A stretch of 16,688 nucleotides of DNA from Thermoplasmata archaeon (GTDB taxonomy: Archaea > Thermoplasmatota > JAKEGO01). Shown one piece after another: positions 6,635 through 15,300 of this stretch. The stretch lies in NCBI GenBank assembly GCA_022615805.1, contig JAKEGO010000095.1, positions 1 to 16,688 on the forward strand, written 5' to 3'. Position numbers and translations under genes: made by a program. The notes beneath the pieces are model-generated. The model was not told the DNA's origin and ran no database searches. It was given only the letters and a program-made list of their open reading frames with translations. The first letter of the stretch is position 1; each line of letters starts with the position of its first letter.

Positions 6635-9145
6635 ATGATGAAATGGACGTTATTGGCCATATCCATCGTCACAATGGCCCTCTTCGTCGGTGCGACGTCG
6701 GCGAAGACAGTGCTCAATGACGAGCCCCTCGATGACGTTAGGCTCTTCTTTCAGTCCGACACGAACGCCGGCGAATACAACCTGACCACGCATGGACCGG
6801 GCGCTGGCGATGGCGGTACCATCGGCGTGAGCAGCGGCGAGACCGCGACAAGGGACTACCAGCTCAACAAGACACTCCAGTACGACCTCGAGGCGATCGG
6901 GAAGGACCTCGGCGGGCCGCGGGGATTCCATGCGAGGATCGTCCTGTCGTGTTCGGGCGTCGGGGGCACGACCGAGGCGAAGGTGGGCGTCCTCGAACTG
7001 AGGGGCACCAACGAGACCCTCGTCGGCGAGAGCGCATGGGAGACGGCCCAGACGGATTGGGACATCCCCTTCGTTGAGACCGAATGGACGAGTTACACCT
7101 TCCGGGCAGGAAGCCTCATCATTTTCAGGATATCCGTCACGACGGACGCGTTCCTCGGCGGCAGCTGCTCCGTGGACAACGCGGGGGATTACTTCCTGAA
7201 CCTGACGGCCTCCCCCGTGAAGAACCGGGTCGTGCTCAGCATCTGGGACCATACCGAGGTCGAGAACCAGACCGAGGAATTCTATCCGAACCTTCCGCCC
7301 GACATCCGCTTCATGAACATTACTGGCAACATCGAGAACGCCTTCGGCTCCTACGACATCAGCAACGTGACCATCGACATCGACCGCATCGGCGGCTCCC
7401 CCGGCAGCATCCTTGACGACCAGGTGGCGCGACACGCGAACAATTACAAGACGGACGAACAGTACAAATACCACTACCAGTGGTGGTGGAACCCCAAGGA
7501 CATCACCGCATCCGATCCCACGAGCGGCTCTGACGGTTACAACATCGTGATCACCTTCATGAACGATTTCGGGCACAAGTTCCGCATGACGAACCTGACG
7601 TGGCACTTCGACATGCTAGAGTACGGCGTGATGCTGAGGTTCTGGGACAGCAGCGAAGAGGTGTGGCTGCGCACCGTCGAGAGCACAGGCGAAGTGAACG
7701 CCTCCGTCGATGTCGAGTTCTACGTCTTCAACACCGGCCTGACCGAGGAGACGGTCATGCTCGAAGCGATCAACCCGAAGCCCGGGGAGAACTGGACGGT
7801 CGAACTTGACGACGACGAGTTCATCCTCGCAGCCGGCGAGGACACCGTGATCACAGCCTCGGTTGGCATCCCGAACATCGATCCAGGCAAGTGGGTCAAC
7901 ATCGAACTCGACGCGATCGTCGACGAGGACCCCGACGCAAGCGACGCTGTCTTCTTCAAGATGATCGCACTCGGCGTCATCGATTTCGACTTCTACCTGA
8001 CCGACGGCAACTACAGCCGGAGGGTCGGCCGGAGCGAGACGGCGACCTTCCCGTTCACGCTGAAGAACACCGGGAACGACGAGCTCGACTTCGACTACAC
8101 GAGCCAGCCAGAAACGGCTCCGAACGGATGGACGATTCAGTTCGTCGACGAGCCACCTATCGAGGCGGTCGACGCGGGCGAGACCGTCACCTTCCAATTC
8201 AGGGTCACCGCGCCTTCCGACGACACGGGCGTGGACAAGAACCCCAAGTTCGAGATCTCAGCGTGGCCGGTCGGTCACATGGACATCGAGCAGTACCACA
8301 ACATCGAAGTGATACTCGACACGTACACGCTGATCGAGGAAATATCGTCGATGGAGGAGACCTGCACGGTCGAGGACACCACGCCTCATTTCGTGTACAG
8401 GGAAGCCGATTTCACGCTCACCCTCTACAACGGCGAGAGCGAGGAAGAGGACTGCGAGGTCTCCATCGACTACGACCAGAGCGAGATAGACCTCGCGGAC
8501 TGGGACGTGACCTTCAATCCATCGGGAGGCACCGTCACCATCGGGTCGGAGCAGAAGGCGGACGTCGCGGTGGAGCTGACGCCAGAGGACGATTTCGCCC
8601 CCGGCGAATACGATGTCTTCATCAAAGCGTCCATACCCGGAAAGAAGACCGAGACCCAGGTCGTTAAGGTGATCGTCGAGGAATACGTGGACGCGTCATT
8701 CGAGCTCACGAGCAGCGACAACTTCAAGGACGTCGAGGAGGGCGACAACGTTCAGATAGTCTTTACCCTCGAGAACAACGGCAACCTCGAGGACGGGTTC
8801 CTCGTGATCGTGTCGGGCATCGACTCGAAGTGGGACGTCAAGATCAACGACGTGACCGGGACGCAGAGGACCATACTCGTGGAGAGCCTCGGGTCGTCCA
8901 CCGTCTCCATCGACCTGGTCCCCCCGGAGGAAGCCCAGGGCGATGACGTCACGGTCACAGTTCATGTCGAGTCCACTTCGGACTCGGGCGTCTCGGAGGA
9001 CTTCTCGGTCCGCATCAGCGTCGAGGAGGAGCCCACCGATCCGACCGACGTGATGTCAGACATGGCCCCGCTCATCGTGATCGTGATCGTATTCGCGGGA
9101 TTCTACGCCTTCTACAGGAAGAAAACCGCCAAGAAGGTCGAGTGA
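6635..9145 (+). CDS. secreted, C-terminally anchored surface protein with tandem NEW3-like domains
   Basis: 836 aa from the ATG at 6635 (one codon shorter if 6638 is used). A signal peptide M-M-K-W-T-L-L-A-I-S ends at G-A-T-S-A (about residue 23). Two unrecognised beta-rich domains follow (about 25-190 and 191-335, the second with a W-W-W and many aromatic residues). Four tandem NEW3/COG1470-type beta-sandwich units lie at about 345-445, 460-550, 585-685 and 690-790. Each has the N-x-G turn (F-N-T-G, K-N-T-G, Y-N-G-E, E-N-N-G), a W followed by V/I, then A/V-G-E and a P before the last strand. A membrane helix at about 811-828 (P-L-I-V-I-V-I-V-F-A-G-F) is followed by R-K-K-T-A-K-K-V-E, which fits a cytoplasmic tail. 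N-x-S/T sequons and acidic residues are plentiful. No enzyme motif is seen. It may be a cell-envelope structural or adhesion protein. It is divergent from the thioredoxin-headed gene. Confidence 0.88.
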   Translation: MMKWTLLAISIVTMALFVGATSAKTVLNDEPLDDVRLFFQSDTNAGEYNLTTHGPGAGDGGTIGVSSGETATRDYQLNKTLQYDLEAIGKDLGGPRGFHARIVLSCSGVGGTTEAKVGVLELRGTNETLVGESAWETAQTDWDIPFVETEWTSYTFRAGSLIIFRISVTTDAFLGGSCSVDNAGDYFLNLTASPVKNRVVLSIWDHTEVENQTEEFYPNLPPDIRFMNITGNIENAFGSYDISNVTIDIDRIGGSPGSILDDQVARHANNYKTDEQYKYHYQWWWNPKDITASDPTSGSDGYNIVITFMNDFGHKFRMTNLTWHFDMLEYGVMLRFWDSSEEVWLRTVESTGEVNASVDVEFYVFNTGLTEETVMLEAINPKPGENWTVELDDDEFILAAGEDTVITASVGIPNIDPGKWVNIELDAIVDEDPDASDAVFFKMIALGVIDFDFYLTDGNYSRRVGRSETATFPFTLKNTGNDELDFDYTSQPETAPNGWTIQFVDEPPIEAVDAGETVTFQFRVTAPSDDTGVDKNPKFEISAWPVGHMDIEQYHNIEVILDTYTLIEEISSMEETCTVEDTTPHFVYREADFTLTLYNGESEEEDCEVSIDYDQSEIDLADWDVTFNPSGGTVTIGSEQKADVAVELTPEDDFAPGEYDVFIKASIPGKKTETQVVKVIVEEYVDASFELTSSDNFKDVEEGDNVQIVFTLENNGNLEDGFLVIVSGIDSKWDVKINDVTGTQRTILVESLGSSTVSIDLVPPEEAQGDDVTVTVHVESTSDSGVSEDFSVRISVEEEPTDPTDVMSDMAPLIVIVIVFAGFYAFYRKKTAKKVE

Positions 9146-9178
9146 CGCGGTCCGGCAGCCCGGTCGCAACCCCAATGA

Positions 9179-9219
9179 CGGGTATACGATCGAATGAACA
9201 TCGATAGAGGGTATACCCG
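9179..9219. terminator. long imperfect stem-loop between convergent surface-protein genes
   Basis: CGGGTATAC (9179-9187) pairs with GTATACCCG (9211-9219), and ATCGA (9189-9193) pairs with TCGAT (9201-9205) around a seven-base loop; an internal loop of one base against five separates the two stems. Fourteen pairs in total form on either strand. It lies 34 bases after the stop of the plus-strand gene and 130 bases beyond the stop of the minus-strand gene, where a shared bidirectional terminator or 3'-end structure would be expected. There is no T-run, so the mechanism is uncertain. Confidence 0.5.
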
Positions 9220-9348
9220 AAAGGCCGGATATGGCCATGCCCTCGTTTACGACCAGGGAAGACCTCCATGAAGCGGGAGGCCGCTCCTCGCGCGCTGGCC
9301 CCCGAGCCATCATGGCGCCCGCATCAGGTCTGATGATATCGTTCCGGC

Positions 9349-12300
9349 TCACTTGACCGTGAATTCGTCATCGCACTCTGGGCACCTGATGTCCACCGGA
9401 CGCTCCTTGGGTATCACGAGCTGGTGGCCGCACGTCGGGCAAGGCGCTAACATGATCCTTCCGACATCCGTGAGCCTGGCCTCGATTGCCCTGGGCGACG
9501 GGGGTTCTACCGGTACTGCGGCGTCCGAGAGCGTCGGAAGCGCCAGCCTCTCCGGCGCGCGGGGTTCCAGCGGAACGGCTCGCGGAAATGCCATCGAGAT
9601 GGCCTGTTCGGGAGAACCCGGCGGCCTTTCCGTCGGAGTCGCGACCTCCGGGACCTCGGCCGCCTCGACCTCCAGGGCATCCGCCGGAGCGGGCACTGGC
9701 GCCTCTTCCCCTTCCATCACGACGATGCCGGGGGCCTCGTAGACATCCGCCTCGACGACTTCGCGTGGGATGCTGGCCAACGGCGGCGCGATCCCGGGCT
9801 CAGCTGGCCTGGTGGCCTCCTTCTGGCGATTCCGGATCATCCGTGGCCTGACGATGAAAAGGAAGAACGACAGCAGCGCCAATACGGCGATACCTCCCGC
9901 CACCCAGGTCCAGGGGAACTCCTCATCGGACTCGCCTTCGGCCACGTCGATGGAGACCTTCGAGGAACGGAACTCGGACTCCTCCCCGATACGGACGACG
10001 ACCTGCATCTCGTACGTGCCTTTGTCGAGGGAAAAGACGGCGCGGTAGACCATCCCGGTCAGCGGTTCGCCCTCCACGAGGATCATGTCGAACCGTTTAC
10101 CGCCTGCGTTCACGAAGACCTCGGTCGGCGTCCTGCCTGCGGGGTCCGTTATGGTGATCTCCACGGTGATGTCATCGTCCTCGTCCGGTCGGTCCGGAAG
10201 GCTGGTGAATCCGCTTAGGGTCGGTGAGGGGAGCCCGCTTGCCATGGGCGCGAAGACGGACAGGTGGCCAACGCGGCCCCATATCCTGCGGCCCTCGACA
10301 TCGTGATCTGTATCCGCAACGAGCCGCCACTGGCCGACAGTCCGACGGTATATCCTGATCGTGTCGGGATCCACCCCCGTTATGGCGACGGTGTAGGTGA
10401 TGTTGATGAGCACTCGCTCATGGAAACCTGTAGCCTCCACGGCGATGAAGATGCCGATATCGGATAGACCATAGGGAGGTTTGTATCCCTCATCGTCGAA
10501 CAGTGCGGTCAGGGAGCCGTATCCGAGCCACGAAACATCGCCTCCGAAACCCGTGGGCAGGTCTATTATCTGGACCGACCGTGACACCCGCGTCGGGGCA
10601 GCGGTCACCTGTACTATCGGACCCATGTTGCCCTCGTCATCGACCGCTCGCACGGCGATCCAGTGCTGCACGTCGTTCTCGATCCCGGTGAGATCAAGCG
10701 ACTCGTTCTCGCCGGGTGCCGCAGGGACCATGTCGTTCGGGAAGATCGTAGCACCAGCCCAGTTGGAGGTCGTTATCGAGCCGGTCGAGCTGAAACGGAC
10801 CTCGTACCCGGTCGCCCAGCCCTCATCGCCGTCGTCCCCCGGCGCGGTCCACGTCAGGTTGACGGTGCCCCCGAACCCCGGGTCCTGTGCGACAAGCTCG
10901 TGCACGCCAGAGGGCTTGACGAGGTCGCCTATCGAGATGGTGCCGGTGCTGTAATCCCACACGACGTCGTTGACACCATCGTAGACGGCGCCGAGGACAT
11001 AGTACTCGCCCCGGGGAACGCCGGCCGTTTCCCAAATGAAGTGGCCGACCGTCCCATCGAGCGATCCGTTCGTCATCGCTGTGTAACCGTTCCCCTGGTC
11101 CGTGTCCTCGTCGTAGTAGAGATAGACATCGAGAACGTCGCCGTCCTCGTCCGTGGCGTTGAACCAGACCTGGTACGTGCCGTTCAACTCGATGACATCA
11201 TCTTCCCCGTCGGGTTGGGTGATCTCGATCGAAGGGGCGGAGTTGGGCGTTCCCTCGCGGATGAGGACCCTTCCCTTGCTGTAGACGGTGACCTTGTTGT
11301 CGGCCTCGTCCTCGAGGACGGCGCACAGGTAGTAGTCGCCCTCGGCGACCTTGTCGACCTCCCACCGGAGCGTGTCGATCTCTCGACCCTGCGAGTCCGT
11401 GGTATCCTCGAAATAGATCCCGGGGATGCGCGTGCCTTCGTCCCCCTTCTCCGCGGTGAAACTGAACTTCATGGAGGCATTGTCGTCAGGGTCGTTGTCC
11501 TCCCACTGTATGAAGTAGTGGTCCTGCTCACCCTTCCACAAGTAGTCCTCGTCCTCATCGCCGGGGTTGGTGAACTTCAGCCTCGGCGGCACGTTCTCCC
11601 AGACCCTCACCGTCACATTGTGCACTTCCGATCGTCCACCGCGCTTGTCCGTGGTCCGGGCGAAGAGCGTGTGGTTGCCCGGCTCGTAGTTGCGCGTATC
11701 CCATTTCGCCGTCCAGTTCCACCGGTTCCAGGCGACCTTCTGGAGGGTCGTCGAGAGCTTGTTCGTCGCGAAGGAGTCGTCGTCGATGGACACCTCGACC
11801 TTGTCGAGGTTGTCGTCACCGTCGATAGAATACCCCTGGACGTCGATGATGTAACTGACGTCGTCGCCGTCCCCGGGTTCCGTGATGGCCGTTGAAGGGA
11901 GTTCGTTGACGTTGTCCACTGACACGTTCACCTGGCGGTCCTCGGAGAGCTCCTCTCCGTCGTACGCCCTGACGTGGATGGTATAGTTCCCGTCCTCCGC
12001 GTCGCGGGTGTCCCACTCGTACTCCCACGTGCTGTAGGCGCTGCTTGAGTTCCCGGACGTGTCCTCGGCCTCCTTCCAGTCGCCCCCCTTCGGGTCTGTG
12101 CCCTTCTCTACGACGGCGACGTAAACCGCCTCCACGCCTCCGTCGAGGTCCGGGTCGTCAGCCGTGCCGTTGATCACGATCGGTCCGGCCAACTCATCGC
12201 CCGTCCTCGGGGTCCTCACCGTGACGGTAGGCCGGTCGGGATTGTCGACGTAGACCGAAATGCTCGTCTGCTTCGTGTGGTCGGCCTGGTCCCGAGCCCT

Positions 12301-15300
12301 GGCGTGGACAGTATAGTTCCCGTCCGCCGTACGGTTCGGTTCCATCGTATCCCACTCGAACTCCCACGTGCTCCAAGAGCCGTCGCCGGAAGTGTCGCTC
12401 GCCGTCGTCCAGTTGTTCTCGGAAGGTATAGTCCCGGCGGGCAGGATCGCCACCTCGACGCTTTCCATCTCGCCTTCAGGATCGTCAGCAACGCCTTCGA
12501 CGGTTACGGTCCCCGATACGACGCTGCCGTCCTCCGGGTCCGTGATGGTGACGTTCGGAGCATAATTCGAGTTGTCGACGATGACCTTGATGCTGTGGAC
12601 GGCGGACTCGGCGAACTTGTCGTCCCTCGATTTTGCGTGGATCCAGTGCTCGCCGTCGGTGGTCGTCACAGTGTCCCATTGGTAGATCCAGTTCTCGGTC
12701 CCATCGGCGAGCTCCCAGCCCCCCGAATCGATCCTGACCCAGACATCGATGACGGTCCCATCGTCGTCGGAGGCATTGCCGAATACGTCGATCTGGCCGC
12801 CGACCTTGTCGGAGTCGCGGGGGTCGATGATGGAGCAGTAGGGAGCCTCGTTCGCGGGAGGGTTCTCGTCGAACCACTCGGTGTGGCTCCGCGACATGTC
12901 GATGTCCGATCTCGATTCCATCCAGCCCCCGTATTTGACCTCGATGTCGGTCACGTTCTCGTCGGCCGACGGGGAGCCGTCGTAGATGCGGTCCGTCACG
13001 ACGATCCAGCGGATGAATCCCTCATCGTCGGTCTGCGGGTCCGAGCCGCCGTATCCCGAGGAGGCGTATATCGTATTTCCGTTGTCGTCCACCCTCGCGT
13101 CCGCTCCCTGGAGGTCGCCGCCGCCCGTCGCGTTGACGTGGATGTGCAGGTGGTTCTCGACGACGAGCCTCGACGTCGCGCTGACCACGATCGGGTCGTC
13201 GAAAACGACTCCGAGCGTCCTCGCCTTCGAGGACAGCAGATTGAACGGTGTGTCCGAGTCGATCGTGGTGTTAACGACGCTCACGACATCGCAGAACCGC
13301 AGATCGATCCCCGCGCCCGAGCTCGAGAAGTCGCTGCCCGATATCGTGACGACCGTGCTGGACGAGATCTGCGTCCCGTTCTCGACGTTTGACGCCTTAA
13401 GCCCATCGGCGAGGACGTCGTCAGAGCCGATCACCACCAGACCTGTACGGCTGTCCGAGACGTCACCGGAGACGTTCACATCGTCCGAGAACGCGATGAG
13501 GATTCCGGCCAGATTGTTCTCCACGGAGACATCGACGGTCCCACCGGTGTTGACAAGGCCGACGAAGCCGAGCGACCCCTTGAGCGACACGGGCTCCACC
13601 CGGTCCACGAAGTAGTAGATGGACCTGCCGTTCACCCTGTTCGAAATGTCGATGTCGTGCGCATGATGGGCCTTGGTGGAGCCGACCACGCCGAAGTTGT
13701 AGGTGTTGTCCGACATGGAGCAGCTCCGCAGGAGGCCATCGGTCGAGGAGTCGAGCACGATGCCCGCCCACGATCCCGTCACCTGCAAGTCGCGGAACTC
13801 GAAAGACGATGTGTCCTCGACGAGGACGCCATTGATCGCTCCCCGTGCGATGGCGCCATCGATTGTGATATCGGAGGAGTCCATCACGTGGATGCCCTTC
13901 TCTCCCCCATCGACCTCCACGTCCTCTACTGTCACGACGGTCGAACTTCGCACGGAGATCGCAATGGTGACGTCGGAGAAGACCACGTCGGCGACCTCCG
14001 CGACATCGACGTCGTTGATGGCGATGCCGGTCCCGGCATCGGTCACGCTCATCTGATGGACCGTCACGTTGTTCGAAGAGAGGAGGATGGCGATGCCGAC
14101 GCCGCCGGCGTCGACGATGGTGCCCGTGCCGTTGCCAAGAAGGACAGTGTTGGCGACGGAGGCGTTCACCTTTTCGGTGTATGTTCCGTTCCATATCCGG
14201 ATCGTATCGCCGTCGACCGCAACTTCAATGGCCTTCGCGATGGTATCGAATGGATGCTTCCTGGAGCCGTCCATCTGGGGGTCTCCGGCATTGTCGTCGT
14301 CGACGTAGAGTATCCCCTCCTCCGTGATGTTGACGATGATGACCTCGACGTGGCTCACGCTCATGTCGACGTCCACGACGGTCTCGTTGTTCGCCTTCTT
14401 CGCCGAGGCGGTCGTTACGTTCTCGGTCGCCGTGTCCGAGCCATCGTAGATGCGGTCGGTGACCCACAACCAGGGAGTAAAACCGTTCCTGTCGGTCCGT
14501 GCGTCCGGCCCGGAGTAGCCCTCGGAAGCGTAGACGACGTCGTCGTTGTCCTCCACCTGGACGTCGGCATCCTGGACATCGTCGCCGTACTGGTCCCTGA
14601 CGCGGACGCGGAGGAGGTTGCGCACCGTCAGTTCGGAGGTCAGGGAGCAGACGACGGAATCCCCGTCGAACATCGTGTCCAGTGCCAACGCGTTCGAGCC
14701 GCCCGCTCCGGAAAGCCGGATGTCCGCGGTCGTCGAGGATGAGATGGTCGTGTACATGATGACGCCGTCGATGCTCTCGTCGATATCGATCGCCACGCCA
14801 TCACCGTCGAAGAGGCAGGACCGGACGTCGAAGCCGTCGGACAGGAGTGCGAAGGTCGCGCCGACGGAATCCGAGCCGCCAATGGCCGTGCTCCACAGGT
14901 GCAGGGAGCCGGAACCGCTGGAAAAGACGCCGTAGGTGTTGTTGTCGAGGGTGCATCCTTCGACGAGCACGCCATCGCTGTCCGTAACCTCGATGCCGTC
15001 ATCCCCGTGATCGGATATCGTCGCACCCGTCATGACCGCACCGTCGCATCCGTTCAACCGGATACCGTCATCGCCGTTGCGGCTCACGGTGCCTCCGGAG
15101 ATGGTGAGGTCCGACACGCCGAAGGCGGCGATCCCCGATGCGGAGTTGTCAAGGACCTCGCAACCGCTGACGTTGGCCCACATCCGGGCACCAGCGTCGG
15201 ACGCGTAGATCCCTATGGAGTTGCCGTGCAACGTGCAGTCGGTGACGTTGACGGCACCGGGGCCGTCGAGCCAGATGCCTCTGGACGAGGAGCTCACCGT

